From: Clostridium vitabionis
GTDB taxonomy: Bacteria > Bacillota > Clostridia > Lachnospirales > Lachnospiraceae
DNA: 64,000 nucleotides
Direction of reading: 5' to 3'
Assembly (NCBI RefSeq): GCF_015351765.1
Contig: NZ_JADKQA010000001.1
Span: 372,001-436,000 of the forward strand
Shown here: in pieces, positions 55,987 through 64,000 of the stretch
How the letters are laid out: each line of letters starts with the position of its first letter
Position numbering within the stretch: position 1 is the stretch's first letter
Program-made: the position numbers and the translations under genes
Notes under the pieces: model-generated
Database searches by the model: none
The model's input: the letters and a program-made list of their open reading frames with translations, nothing else
Told to the model about the DNA's origin: nothing

Positions 55987-56949
55987 ATGGAAAATATGTT
56001 TAATGTTTCGTCGTCACCGCATGTCAAGAGCAAGGTGTCTACACGGACGCTGATGCTCGACGTGGTGATTGCCATGATTCCGACCTCAGTATACGGAATC
56101 GTTCATTTCGGCCTGAACTCCCTGATCGTCCTCATCGCTACGGTCATCGCCTGTGTTCTCTCCGAATATATCTATGAAAAGGCCATGCACAAGCCGGTCA
56201 CCATCTCCGACATGAGCGCGGTTGTCACCGGCATGATCCTCGCGCTGAATATGCCCCCGCAGATCCCGGCCTGGGTTCCGGTTCTCGGCGGCGTCTTCGC
56301 GATCATCGTGGTTAAGCAGCTGTACGGCGGCCTCGGCCAGAACTTCATGAACCCGGCGCTGGCGGCAAGATGCTTCCTGCTTATCTCCTTCGCCGGCCTG
56401 ATGAACAATTTCTCCTGCGCGAAGATCGGCTTTGATACCGTATCCGGCGCTACCCCTCTCGCCGCGGCGAGAGGCGGAGATATGGCCACCTACACGCTGG
56501 GACAGCTCTTCGTCGGAGCCACCCCGGGAACCATCGGTGAGACCTCCGCAGTCTGCCTGCTGGCCGGCGGCATTTACATGATTGTCCGCAAGGTCATCAG
56601 CCCGAAGATCCCGCTGATCTATATCGGTTCCTTCGCCGTGTTCATGTTCCTGTTCGGCGGCTTCAACGCCGGCTATGTGCTGTATGAGGTTCTCGCCGGC
56701 GGCCTGATCTTCGGCGCGTTCTTCATGGCGACCGATTATGTCACCAGCCCGATCACCCCGAAGGGGCAGGTCGTTTACGGCATTATCCTCGGATTTATCA
56801 CCTCGATCTTCCGTCTGCGCGGTGCTTCACCGGAAGGCGTATCCTACGCGATCATCCTGAGCAACCTGCTCGTTCCGCTGATTGAGCGCTGGACACTTCC
56901 GCAGACATTCGGCATCGAGAAAGCCAAGAAGGAGGCGAAGAAGGCATGA
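55987..56949 (+). CDS. rnfD: Rnf complex subunit RnfD
   Basis: Integral membrane subunit, 320 residues with about nine to ten helices, carrying covalent FMN. The flavinylation site is visible as DTVSGATPLAAARG, with Thr in the SGAT motif near residue 155. AGGACG-type spacing precedes the ATG 18 bases after rnfC. It overlaps rnfG by four bases. Confidence 0.96.
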   Translation: MENMFNVSSSPHVKSKVSTRTLMLDVVIAMIPTSVYGIVHFGLNSLIVLIATVIACVLSEYIYEKAMHKPVTISDMSAVVTGMILALNMPPQIPAWVPVLGGVFAIIVVKQLYGGLGQNFMNPALAARCFLLISFAGLMNNFSCAKIGFDTVSGATPLAAARGGDMATYTLGQLFVGATPGTIGETSAVCLLAGGIYMIVRKVISPKIPLIYIGSFAVFMFLFGGFNAGYVLYEVLAGGLIFGAFFMATDYVTSPITPKGQVVYGIILGFITSIFRLRGASPEGVSYAIILSNLLVPLIERWTLPQTFGIEKAKKEAKKA

Positions 56950-57557
56950 ATAAGTCTATTGTCCATGACGCCCTGGTTCTCTTCCTGATTACGCTGATCG
57001 CCGGCTTGGCTCTTGGTGCGGCAAATGCTGTCACCTCCGGCCCGATCGCGGAAGCAGAGCAGAAAGAGAAAGAGGAAACCTATCAGTCTGTATTTTCCGA
57101 AGCCTCCGAGTTCACGGAGGTTGACGGCCTGGAAGACCTGATTGCCAAGACGGAGTCCGGTCTTGCTGAGCAGGGATTCGGGAATGTTACCGTCAATGAC
57201 GCACTCACCGCGAAGGACGCTTCCGGCAAGGAACTCGGCTATGTGGTCGTTGCCACTTCCGGGGACGGCTACAAGGGAGATATCGAGGTTGCGGTCGGGA
57301 TCACCGAGGACAAGAAGATCACCGGTATCGGCTTTGTCAGCATCGACGAGACCCCGGGTCTTGGTATGAAGGCAAAGGATCCGGAGTTTAAGGATCAGTT
57401 TAATGATAAGGCAGCGGATACGCTTGAGCTTGTCAAGACCGATCCGTCCGCGGATAACCAGATCAAGGCAATCAGCGGCGCAACCTTCAGTTCCAAGGCA
57501 ACCACAGCGGCAGTCAATACGGCAGTTTACTTTGCCAACAATGCGCTGCTGAAGTGA
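56946..57557 (+). CDS. rnfG: Rnf complex subunit RnfG
   Basis: A 203-residue subunit with an N-terminal membrane helix (ALVLFLITLIAGLALGAANA) and an external FMN-binding domain. The FMN-attachment motif is SGATFSS near residue 180, with GLGMKAKDPEFKDQF before it. It begins within the rnfD stop (ATGA). Confidence 0.96.
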   Translation: MNKSIVHDALVLFLITLIAGLALGAANAVTSGPIAEAEQKEKEETYQSVFSEASEFTEVDGLEDLIAKTESGLAEQGFGNVTVNDALTAKDASGKELGYVVVATSGDGYKGDIEVAVGITEDKKITGIGFVSIDETPGLGMKAKDPEFKDQFNDKAADTLELVKTDPSADNQIKAISGATFSSKATTAAVNTAVYFANNALLK

Positions 57558-57573
57558 CAGGGGAGGCGTCGAA

Positions 57574-58260
57574 ATGAATAAATACGCAGAAAGAATTTAT
57601 AATGGTTTATGGAAGGAAAACCCGACGCTGGTGCAGATGCTGGGCCTCTGCCCGACACTGGCCGTCTCCACGGCAGCGATCAACGGCGTCGGCATGGGCC
57701 TTTCCTCCACAGCGGTTCTGGTTCTCTCGAACCTGCTGATTTCGGCCCTGCGGAATGTGATTCCTGACCGTGTCCGCCTGCCCGGAGAGATTGTTGTTGT
57801 CGCCTCCCTGGTCACCGTCGTGGATATGCTGATGCATGCCTACACACCGGCCCTCTATGCGGCTCTCGGCATCTACATCCCGCTGATCGTTGTTAACTGC
57901 ATCATCCTCGGCCGCGCTGAGGCATTTGCCATGAAGAACCCGCCGCTGCTGTCCCTGTTCGACGGCCTCGGCATGGGTCTTGGCTTCACCGTAGCGCTGA
58001 CCGTCCTCGGTGCGATCCGTGAGCTCCTCGGCGCCGGCACGGTATTCGGTGTCCAGGTACTTCCGAGCAGCTACACTCCGATTTCCATCTTTATTCTGGC
58101 TCCCGGCGCGTTCTTCGTGATCGCTATCCTCTGCGCGATCCAGAACAAGCTGAAGTTCCCGAGCGCGACGAATGTCCGCGAGGACGGGATGACCGGCGAC
58201 AATATGGCGGTCATCGGCTTCATGAAGCACGAGGGCAGTGAAGCTGCCAAGACAGAGTAA
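57574..58260 (+). CDS. rnfE: Rnf complex subunit RnfE
   Basis: Integral membrane subunit, 228 residues with six helices, homologous to RnfA in inverted topology. It shows NPTLVQMLGLCPTLAVSTAA and IPLIVVNCIILGRAEAFA, whose conserved Cys residues may bind the intramembrane 2Fe-2S with RnfA. AGGGGAGG precedes the ATG, 16 bases after rnfG. A short polar C-terminal tail follows the last helix. Confidence 0.96.
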   Translation: MNKYAERIYNGLWKENPTLVQMLGLCPTLAVSTAAINGVGMGLSSTAVLVLSNLLISALRNVIPDRVRLPGEIVVVASLVTVVDMLMHAYTPALYAALGIYIPLIVVNCIILGRAEAFAMKNPPLLSLFDGLGMGLGFTVALTVLGAIRELLGAGTVFGVQVLPSSYTPISIFILAPGAFFVIAILCAIQNKLKFPSATNVREDGMTGDNMAVIGFMKHEGSEAAKTE

Positions 58261-58274
58261 GGAGGAGAGTTCAG

Positions 58275-58853
58275 ATGAAAGAATTGCTTATTCTTGCGAT
58301 CAGCTCCGCGCTGGTCAGCAACGTCGTTCTGAGCCGGTTCCTCGGAATCTGCTCCTTCGTCGGTGTATCCAAGAGCCTCAACAACTCTGCCGGCATGGGC
58401 GGCGCCGTTATCTTCGTTATTTTTATCGCCTCGATCGTGGCGCACATTCTCTATGCCGCGGTTCTGGTTCCGCTTGGTCTTGAATATCTGAGAACCATCG
58501 TCTTCATCCTGGTCATCGCGGCCCTGGTTCAGATCGTCGAGATGTTCATGAAGAAGAACATGCCTGCCCTGTACAACGCCCTGGGCATTTATCTGCCGCT
58601 GATCACAACAAACTGCGCCGTTCTCGGCGTGGCGATCGACAACGCGAGCAAGGGCTACAATTTTGCGCAGAGTATTGTCTATGGTTTAGGTACCGCCATC
58701 GGTTACGCGATTTCCATCTGCCTTCTGGCTGGAATTCGTGAACGCCTGGATGGCAATGATGTACCGTACAGCTTCCAGGGAATGCCGATCGTACTGATTA
58801 CCGCCTGCCTGATGGCAATCGCGTTCTTCGGTTTCTCCGGACTCAAGATGTAA
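58275..58853 (+). CDS. rnfA: Rnf complex subunit RnfA
   Basis: Integral membrane subunit, 192 residues with six helices. It shows NVVLSRFLGICSFVGVSKSL and LPLITTNCAVLGVAIDNA, with the conserved Cys residues for the 2Fe-2S shared with RnfE. AAGGAGGAG precedes the ATG, 14 bases after rnfE. Confidence 0.97.
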   Translation: MKELLILAISSALVSNVVLSRFLGICSFVGVSKSLNNSAGMGGAVIFVIFIASIVAHILYAAVLVPLGLEYLRTIVFILVIAALVQIVEMFMKKNMPALYNALGIYLPLITTNCAVLGVAIDNASKGYNFAQSIVYGLGTAIGYAISICLLAGIRERLDGNDVPYSFQGMPIVLITACLMAIAFFGFSGLKM

Positions 58854-58868
58854 AGGGAGGCAAGGAAA

Positions 58869-59765
58869 ATGGGAACGACAATGATTATCACCTCGACCGC
58901 GGTTGTCGCCATCGTCGGGATTGTCGTCGGCATCTGCCTTGGTCTTTTCGGTGAGAAGTTCAAGGTTGAGGTTGACGAGAGGGAAGCTGCCGTCCGTGCC
59001 GCACTCCCGGGCAATAACTGCGGTGCCTGCGGTTTTGCGGGCTGCGACGCCATGGCGAAGGCCATTGCTTCCGGCCAGGCTCCGGTCAACGGATGCCCGG
59101 TCGGCGGTGATCCGGTCGGCAGGGAAGTCGCCCAGATCATGGGTGTGACTGCCGAAGCCGCGGAGAAGAATGTTGCCTATGTGAAATGCAGGGGCTACTG
59201 CGGCAAGGCGAAGGTTCAGTATAACTATTCCGGCCTCAAGGACTGCCGGATGGCTTCCGTGGTTCCGGGTGCTGGTGACAAGGCCTGCACCTACGGCTGC
59301 ATGGGCTACGGCACCTGTGTGACGGTCTGTGAGTTTGATGCCATCCACGTGAAGGACGGTGTTGCGGTTGTCGACAAGGAGAAGTGCAAAGCCTGCGGCA
59401 AGTGCATTACTGCCTGCCCGCAGAACCTGATCGAGCTGGTTCCGTACAAGCAGAAGACTTTCGTCCAGTGCGAGAACAAGGACAAGGGGCCGAAGGTTAT
59501 GAAGGTCTGCGACAACGGCTGCATCGGCTGCACGCTCTGCGTGAAGGCCTGCAAGTTTGACGCGATCCACATGGTCGGCGACCTTCCGGTGATCGACTAC
59601 GCGAAGTGCAAGAATTGCGGCATGTGCGCGGCGGTCTGCCCGAAGAAGGTCATCCAGAACCCGAATGCCGACAAGCTCCGCGAGAACCTGGCAAAGAAGA
59701 AGGCCGAGGCGGCTGCTGCCGCGAAGGCCAAGGCTGCGGCGGCAAAGCCGGAGGCAAATGCCTGA
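58869..59765 (+). CDS. rnfB: Rnf complex subunit RnfB (ferredoxin-side)
   Basis: Iron-sulfur subunit taking electrons from reduced ferredoxin, 298 residues. An N-terminal helix anchors it. NCGACGFAGCDAMAKAI...CPVGG is the first cluster. Then come several 4Fe-4S ferredoxin motifs: CTYGCMGYGTCVTVC, CKACGKCITAC, CIGCTLCVKAC and CKNCGMCAAVC. The tail is Lys/Ala-rich. Order rnfCDGEAB matches clostridial and acetogenic operons. The complex should pump Na+ or H+ while oxidising ferredoxin with NAD+. Confidence 0.97.
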   Translation: MGTTMIITSTAVVAIVGIVVGICLGLFGEKFKVEVDEREAAVRAALPGNNCGACGFAGCDAMAKAIASGQAPVNGCPVGGDPVGREVAQIMGVTAEAAEKNVAYVKCRGYCGKAKVQYNYSGLKDCRMASVVPGAGDKACTYGCMGYGTCVTVCEFDAIHVKDGVAVVDKEKCKACGKCITACPQNLIELVPYKQKTFVQCENKDKGPKVMKVCDNGCIGCTLCVKACKFDAIHMVGDLPVIDYAKCKNCGMCAAVCPKKVIQNPNADKLRENLAKKKAEAAAAAKAKAAAAKPEANA

Positions 59766-59796
59766 TTTCCCGAAGCTCACGAAATGAGGATTTTCA

Positions 59797-59837
59797 GAGG
59801 CTGCGGATCCCGAACGGGGTCTGCGGCTTCTTTGTCT
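59797..59837 (+). terminator. Terminator of the rnf operon
   Basis: GAGGCTGCGGATCCC / GGGGTCTGCGGCTTC stem with wobbles and a 4-base loop, followed by TTTGTCTT. Confidence 0.75.
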
Positions 59838-60073
59838 TCCGGCGGAAAGCTGGGCAAATACTTTGCGCACATGGGCAGATTGTTGAAGAGACATACTAAA
59901 AAAAGCAGATATAACGATGAATTTCATCGCAAAGCTGAGAATATTTCCGAATAAGGCGGCAGGATATTTTATCCACATTTGGCGGATTTTCCACTATACT
60001 CTGTATATCAGCATCCGGTCATTCACATTCAGTACCGGGGAATCGGAAATTTGAAAATCAGGAGGAACGAAGC

Positions 60074-60280
60074 ATGGAAAACCAGGAAGAAGAGAAGAAG
60101 ATCGCGGGATCGGAGCCGGACAAGGCGGACGCCGTCCGGGAAATGCTCGATTCGTTCACGGAGACACCGGAGATCTCCCCGCTCCAGATGGCAGATATTG
60201 AAAAATTCAATGTCTCCCAGGAGGAGATCAACAGTGACCTCAAAAAGGGCGATGAGGAACAGCATCAGGAAAACTCCTGA
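60074..60280 (+). CDS. Small acidic hypothetical protein
   Basis: A 68-residue, very acidic, soluble protein without cysteines or a membrane segment. AGGAGG lies 9 bases before ATG 60074, and a strong terminator follows, so it is a real transcription unit. The central MLDSFTETPEISPLQMADIEKFNV may fold as a short helical hairpin. No family recognised. Confidence 0.7.
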   Translation: MENQEEEKKIAGSEPDKADAVREMLDSFTETPEISPLQMADIEKFNVSQEEINSDLKKGDEEQHQENS

Positions 60281-60309
60281 TGGACAGCGGGAAGCTTTCT
60301 TAAGCAGGC

Positions 60310-60357
60310 GGGCAGTGCCGGTTTCATGGATCATGGAACCGGCACTGCCCGTTTTTT
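60310..60357 (+). terminator. Terminator of the small acidic gene
   Basis: Perfect GGGCAGTGCCGGTT / AACCGGCACTGCCC stem with an inner CATG/CATG, then six T residues. The rest of the gap to 60863 (about 500 bases) is AT-richer, without a convincing gene. Confidence 0.95.
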
Positions 60358-60715
60358 ACTCCTCATCCCCGGGCGTTGGCTGAACACGGTCTCCATCAGG
60401 CCGGGCTGCGCGTCCGGCTGATATTCTCCGTCCTTTCCGGTAAAGGAATACATCCACATAAGTCTGCCTCGTTTCACGATCTCATTTTGGCACGATTATC
60501 CTATTTTTAAGGCGCATTTCCCACGAAAAATCTCTTTCAGAGCAGGCAGAAAGCACAAAAAAAGCAAAACATTTTCCAACTTGAGTAAGATAATTTACCC
60601 GGAGTGCGCAGGATACAGGAATTCCGGGGATAATCATGACAAAAACATCGAAAAATTGATAAGATAATTGGACAATATGATGAAATCCTGCGTTTTCCTT
60701 TCCCGCGCAATCCTC

Positions 60716-60721
60716 TATAAT
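60716..60721 (+). promoter_or_regulatory. Possible -10 box upstream of the esterase gene
   Basis: TATAAT with a poor -35 (TTTTCC at 17-base spacing), about 143 bases before the esterase start. Confidence 0.35.
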
Positions 60722-60863
60722 TCGAATCAATGAAGAAGATAACTGATCAGTCCATGCTGGAGAGCAGCTGGAAGATGGCTGCCGGCAGACGGTTTTGCGG
60801 CACCTCCCTGACATGTGGGCTCCTGACAGTTGTTGAACGTATTTTAGAGAAGGAGATGGAGAT

Positions 60864-61832
60864 ATGTTTCACAAACCTTGTCCAGGTTATGAGGATCATT
60901 TTTATTCCCAGCTTCGGGAAGACAGCAGCCGGGTAAAGCGGGCGCAGGAAGCCCAGGGAAAGGCGCTGATGCATTTCGAGAAGCCGGAAGGCATGACGAT
61001 TGAGGACCGGGAGATTGACAGCGTTGAGGGGGATCATAAGGTCCATATCCGCGTGTATACCCCGGCGGGACTTCCGGGAAAATCCCCGGTTATCCTCGAT
61101 ATCCACGGCGGCGCCTGGGTCGGCGGTAACCTGGAGATCGACAACCAGCGGTGCGCGGAGCTCGCTGTCCGGGTTCCCTGTGTTGTGGTCGGCGTTGAAT
61201 ACCGGCTGTGCACCTCGCCGGAGGTGCATTTTCCGATGAACTTCAACGATGTGTATGCGGCGTATACCTACTGCCGCGACCACGCGGAGGAGATCGGCGG
61301 GAACGGCATGGTCGGTACACACGGTTCCAGCTCGGGAGCCAATCTCGCCGCGGGGCTCGCACTCTATCTCCGCGACAGCAATGAGCCGGCGCCAGCACTG
61401 ACCGTGCTCAACTGCCCGCCGCTCACCATCGATTTCAATGAGGATTACTCCTATCACCAGAACTTTGAGCTCCGTATGGGTCCGGATGCCAAGGCGCCCG
61501 GCGCGGAGAATGCCCATCTCGGCGGCTACCGGGACGGCCTTCACGGGCAGATGCCGAGCTGCTATGCATTCCCGTACTACGCCGGGGATGTCGGCATGCT
61601 GGGACCCCACATGATTCTTGTCGGGGAGTATGATACGCTCCGCGACGGAGGCCTCAAGTACGCGATGCGGCTTCTCAAAGCCGGCGTTCCCTGTGAGATT
61701 TTCCAGGGCGGCCGTGTCTGCCACTGCTGGACCTGCGTTCCCGGCCATCCCTACACGAACCTCACCCATGATTTCATCGCGATGGGTTTTAAGCGGGAAT
61801 TCGGCCTTTTGGATGAGCTGAAAAAGAACTGA
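60864..61832 (+). CDS. Alpha/beta hydrolase of the HSL/esterase type
   Basis: A 322-residue cytosolic carboxylesterase-like enzyme. The oxyanion-hole motif HGGAWVGG (about 79), nucleophile elbow GSSSGANLAAG (Ser about 157), EYDTLRDGG with the acid Asp, and a C-terminal CHCW with the His complete the triad. GAAGGAGATGGAGAT precedes ATG 60864. The next gene, a carboxylate transporter, starts 25 bases downstream, suggesting import then hydrolysis of an ester or lactone, or export of the acid formed. Substrate unknown. Confidence 0.88.
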   Translation: MFHKPCPGYEDHFYSQLREDSSRVKRAQEAQGKALMHFEKPEGMTIEDREIDSVEGDHKVHIRVYTPAGLPGKSPVILDIHGGAWVGGNLEIDNQRCAELAVRVPCVVVGVEYRLCTSPEVHFPMNFNDVYAAYTYCRDHAEEIGGNGMVGTHGSSSGANLAAGLALYLRDSNEPAPALTVLNCPPLTIDFNEDYSYHQNFELRMGPDAKAPGAENAHLGGYRDGLHGQMPSCYAFPYYAGDVGMLGPHMILVGEYDTLRDGGLKYAMRLLKAGVPCEIFQGGRVCHCWTCVPGHPYTNLTHDFIAMGFKREFGLLDELKKN

Positions 61833-61857
61833 AATACATCAGACAGGAGGTATCCTT

Positions 61858-63237
61858 ATGTCACCGACAGTTGTTGCGATTCTTTTGATCGTGATTGTCA
61901 TCGCGGCGATTCTCTGGAACAAGATCCCGATGAACTTCATCATGTTCGTGGTTCCGGTTGCCTGCGCATTTCTTCTCGGCTACAATCTGACCGAGATCTC
62001 CAATGTCATTCTTGCCCAGATCGCCACCGTCATGAAATCCGCAGGATGGATGCTCATGTTCGGCCTGATCTATTTCACCATGCTGACCGAGACCGGGATG
62101 TTTGACACGATCATCGAACGTTTTATCAAGCTTCTCGGCGGAAAGCTCAACGTAGTGACGATCATGGTGATCACCACGATCGTCAGTGCTGTCGCTTATC
62201 TGACCGCGAATATTTCCACAGCCTACCTGATCGTATTCCCGATCATGCTGCCGCTGTTTCTGCGCTACAAGATGGATAACCGCTGGCTGTTCATCATCTG
62301 CCAGACGGCGATCTCTGCGATGTGCTGGCTTCCCTGGGGAATCGGCGTTGTCAATTCCGCGATGATGGCCGGCGTCTCCCCGGAAGAGCTGGCGAAGGCA
62401 TCCATGCCCTGGGGTGCAGCGTTCATCCCGGCGATCATCCTCCAGTGGGTGTATTTCGCCATGGTGTACAGGAAGCAGAATGGGTCGCTCTCCATCCAGG
62501 CTGCCGGTGTGGCAGAGGAGAAAGAGAAGGAGGCAAATCCGAACAACCGCCCAAAGCTGTTCTGGTTCAACCTGATTGTCTTTGCCATCGTTGTTTATCT
62601 GCTCGCGGTTATCAAGATGCCGTCCTATATAGTCTTTATCGGGGCGAGCATTGTGACCGCCATGGTCAATTACCGTACCGACTTCGGCAAGATCTGGAAT
62701 AAGGCCGGCATGACCTTCTTCAACGTCCTGATCATGCTGTTTGCCATCTGCTTCTACCTGGCGGTGTTCAACATGTGCCGCACGACAGACCCGTCCGGCG
62801 CCGCGGGATCCCTGGTTTCCCTCTCCGTGGCAAAGGGAGCGGAGGTCCTTAAGCCTTCGATGGTATCGTCCCTCGCGGACACCCTGGTCACCCACTTCCC
62901 GCCGTTCCTGATGAAGAACATGTATGTGATCTTCCTGCTGGTTGTGGTTCCGGTGATCTATTTTGTCCCCTATCAGCTGTACAATGCCATGTATCCGGTC
63001 TTCATCTCGATCGGCGCGGCATTCGGCCTTGGCTCGATGGCGATCATCGCACCTTTCGTCTGCAACCTCGCCCTCGCGACCTCCAACACGCCGATGAACT
63101 CGGCGACCTACGTCGGCTGCTCCCTGCTGGACATCAAGGATGTTAAGGGCTACTGCACCTATGCCGGCAAGATGATGTTTGTCACGAACCTTGTGGTTAT
63201 GCTTGTTGCCATCGCCACAGGCCTTCTGAAACTCTGA
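61858..63237 (+). CDS. CitMHS/ion-transporter superfamily carboxylate transporter
   Basis: A 459-residue integral membrane protein with about twelve helices. The overall pattern (AILWNKIPMNFIMFVVPVACAFLLG, paired re-entrant regions including TANISTAYLIVFPIMLP and ATSNTPMNSATYVG) resembles citrate-Mg:H+ symporters and related anion transporters. A charged cytoplasmic loop (about 213-235) separates the halves. AGGAGG precedes ATG 61858. It is cotranscribed with the esterase. Substrate not determinable; a di- or tricarboxylate is likely. Confidence 0.82.
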   Translation: MSPTVVAILLIVIVIAAILWNKIPMNFIMFVVPVACAFLLGYNLTEISNVILAQIATVMKSAGWMLMFGLIYFTMLTETGMFDTIIERFIKLLGGKLNVVTIMVITTIVSAVAYLTANISTAYLIVFPIMLPLFLRYKMDNRWLFIICQTAISAMCWLPWGIGVVNSAMMAGVSPEELAKASMPWGAAFIPAIILQWVYFAMVYRKQNGSLSIQAAGVAEEKEKEANPNNRPKLFWFNLIVFAIVVYLLAVIKMPSYIVFIGASIVTAMVNYRTDFGKIWNKAGMTFFNVLIMLFAICFYLAVFNMCRTTDPSGAAGSLVSLSVAKGAEVLKPSMVSSLADTLVTHFPPFLMKNMYVIFLLVVVPVIYFVPYQLYNAMYPVFISIGAAFGLGSMAIIAPFVCNLALATSNTPMNSATYVGCSLLDIKDVKGYCTYAGKMMFVTNLVVMLVAIATGLLKL

Positions 63238-63261
63238 TTTTCCTCCCGGGAAATCAAAGCG

Positions 63262-63312
63262 CCTGTCCAGCCCCATCTCCCGCGAAGCTTTGCCTCGCAG
63301 GTGCTGAACAGG
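63262..63312. repeat. Intergenic repeat, family 2 copy C
   Basis: Imperfect 9-bp terminal inverted repeat CCTGTCCAG / CTGAACAGG around a core containing CATCTCCCGCGAAGCTTTGCC. It lies between the transporter stop and the convergent EamA gene. Confidence 0.65.
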
Positions 63313-63363
63313 AATACGTCCAAGCCTCCACGGCGAAAGCCGAATTGGTTAAACCTTCTGAGA

Positions 63364-63420
63364 AACGATGGGCCGGTCCAAATTTCCCCCGCGGGAAAAT
63401 GGACCGGCTCATCGTTTTGT
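63364..63420. terminator. Bidirectional terminator between the two convergent transporter genes
   Basis: A 17-bp stem AACGATGGGCCGGTCCA / TGGACCGGCTCATCGTT with a wobble. T runs follow on both strands. Confidence 0.85.
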
Positions 63421-63436
63421 TGCGCCCCGGGCTGGC

Positions 63437-64000
63437 TTACGCCTCAGACTGGCTGCACGTCCGGGGTGCCCGCCCTGGGCGCTTCGCGTCGGCGGGGCGG
63501 GAGGCGGAAAACACGCCGAGAAGGACAAGGATGGCACCGGCAAGCTCGCGAGCAGTGAATATTTCCCCGGTCAGGAAAAAGGCAAAAATAGCGGAGAAGA
63601 CCGGTTCAAGAGAAAACAGGAGGCTCACATGCTCCGGTGTCGTGTATCTCTGGGCGACGGACTGCGAGACGAGGCCGAAGGAGCTGCAGATGAGGGCGAG
63701 GCCGAGGATGGCGCCCCAACCGGCCGGGGACTTCGGCAGGGCAGGCGTTTCCAGGAGGAAGGAGGCGGCGCCGGCAAAGAGGGCGGCGAAAAAGAGCTGC
63801 CAGATGCCGATCCGCAGGCTGTCTGTCCTCCGGACGGCCCAGCTGGTCACGAGAATATGGCTGGCATAGAGGACGGCGCTGATGATGCACCAGAGATCCC
63901 CCGGCTGGATGGAGAACCCGCCTTCAAGGCTCAGGAAACCGATGCCGGCCATCGTCGCCAGGGAGCCGAAGATTACCGGCTTTTCCGGCATTTTCCTGAG
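63437..64000 (-). CDS. EamA/DMT-family transporter (5' end outside window)
   Basis: C-terminal 187 codons of a drug/metabolite transporter. The frame stays open to the right edge, so the ATG at 63991 is probably internal. The second EamA repeat is visible (SIQPGDLWCIISAVLYASHILVTSWAVRRTD, then SSFGLVSQSVAQRYTTPEHVSLLFSLEPVFSAIFAFFLTGEIFT, the diagnostic end). About seven helices are present. The last 20 residues are polar and Arg/Pro/Ser-rich. Confidence 0.85.
   Translation of the reverse strand, partial: LRKMPEKPVIFGSLATMAGIGFLSLEGGFSIQPGDLWCIISAVLYASHILVTSWAVRRTDSLRIGIWQLFFAALFAGAASFLLETPALPKSPAGWGAILGLALICSSFGLVSQSVAQRYTTPEHVSLLFSLEPVFSAIFAFFLTGEIFTARELAGAILVLLGVFSASRPADAKRPGRAPRTCSQSEA

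Noticed and set aside
60331..60459. A 42-codon minus-strand frame in the gap after the small acidic gene, with GAGG upstream.
   Set aside because: Its 3' half runs through the terminator of the plus-strand gene and ends inside it. No family resemblance, so chance is more likely.
60730..60936. A plus-strand 68-codon frame beginning nine bases after a TATAAT box.
   Set aside because: No ribosome site, and it overlaps the start of the esterase gene in another frame. A leaderless gene here is not supported.
24208..63456. A 16-base match (GCCTCAGACTGGCTGC) between the mgtE leader and the 3' end of the EamA gene.
   Set aside because: Single short match in unrelated contexts; compatible with chance in GC-rich sequence.

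Overview
The window looks like a chromosomal segment of an obligately anaerobic clostridium, most likely a fairly GC-rich member of the Lachnospiraceae. The reasons are the gene set ([FeFe]-hydrogenase maturase HydF, NfnAB transhydrogenase, rubredoxin, a complete rnfCDGEAB operon), the Gram-positive regulatory style (CIRCE/HrcA, T-box leaders, strong AGGAGG ribosome sites, TTGACA-N17-TATAAT promoters) and the codon and base composition. The content is almost entirely core chromosome. I see no prophage, insertion sequence, CRISPR array, rRNA or tRNA gene. Genes at both ends are cut by the window: hydF at the left and an EamA transporter at the right.

Layout. 1-6.9 kb: hydF(-), an M16C peptidase, a lipoprotein and folA(-). 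7-10.5 kb: a degenerate ThyX-like protein divergent from folA, rubredoxin, then nfnAB. 10.6-13.6 kb: an RlmI-type methyltransferase, two small membrane proteins and a secreted 3D-domain protein. 13.7-19 kb: the CIRCE-controlled hrcA-grpE-dnaK-dnaJ operon. 19-25.7 kb: an L,D-transpeptidase, rpsO, pnp, and mgtE behind a long structured leader. 25.7-32.9 kb: gltX, a UvrD-type helicase coupled to a CobO-type adenosyltransferase, a DUF1292 protein, a lipoprotein and a GDPD phosphodiesterase. 33-39 kb: a Trp-specific T-box in front of a TrpXYZ-type ABC transporter, convergent with tyrA-aroA, so this is an aromatic amino acid block. 39.4-45 kb: an EF-G paralogue without the catalytic His, CarD, and leuS behind an unusually compact T-box. 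45-54.3 kb: an iron alcohol dehydrogenase, a MATE exporter(-), a phosphoesterase, then scpA-scpB-dut-TPR lipoprotein-hflX and an SNF-family transporter. 54.5-59.8 kb: the rnf operon. 60-64 kb: a small acidic protein, an esterase with a CitMHS-like carboxylate transporter, and the EamA transporter.

The genes combine into a ferredoxin-centred energy economy (HydF, Nfn, Rnf), a proteostasis block (HrcA regulon, M16 peptidase), a translation/RNA block (rpsO, pnp, gltX, leuS, EF-G-like, HflX, RlmI-like) and tRNA-sensing control of tryptophan uptake and leucyl-tRNA synthesis.

The most interesting items are non-coding or degenerate: the leuS T-box, which has no recognisable Stem I; a hairpin family with conserved loop and co-varying 25-bp arms; a second dispersed intergenic repeat built on CTGTTCAG/CTGAACAG; the mgtE leader with an upstream ORF and mutually exclusive pairings; a multi-branched element near tyrA; and the ThyX-like protein beside folA. 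All calls come from reading sequence and translations by eye; no database search was run.
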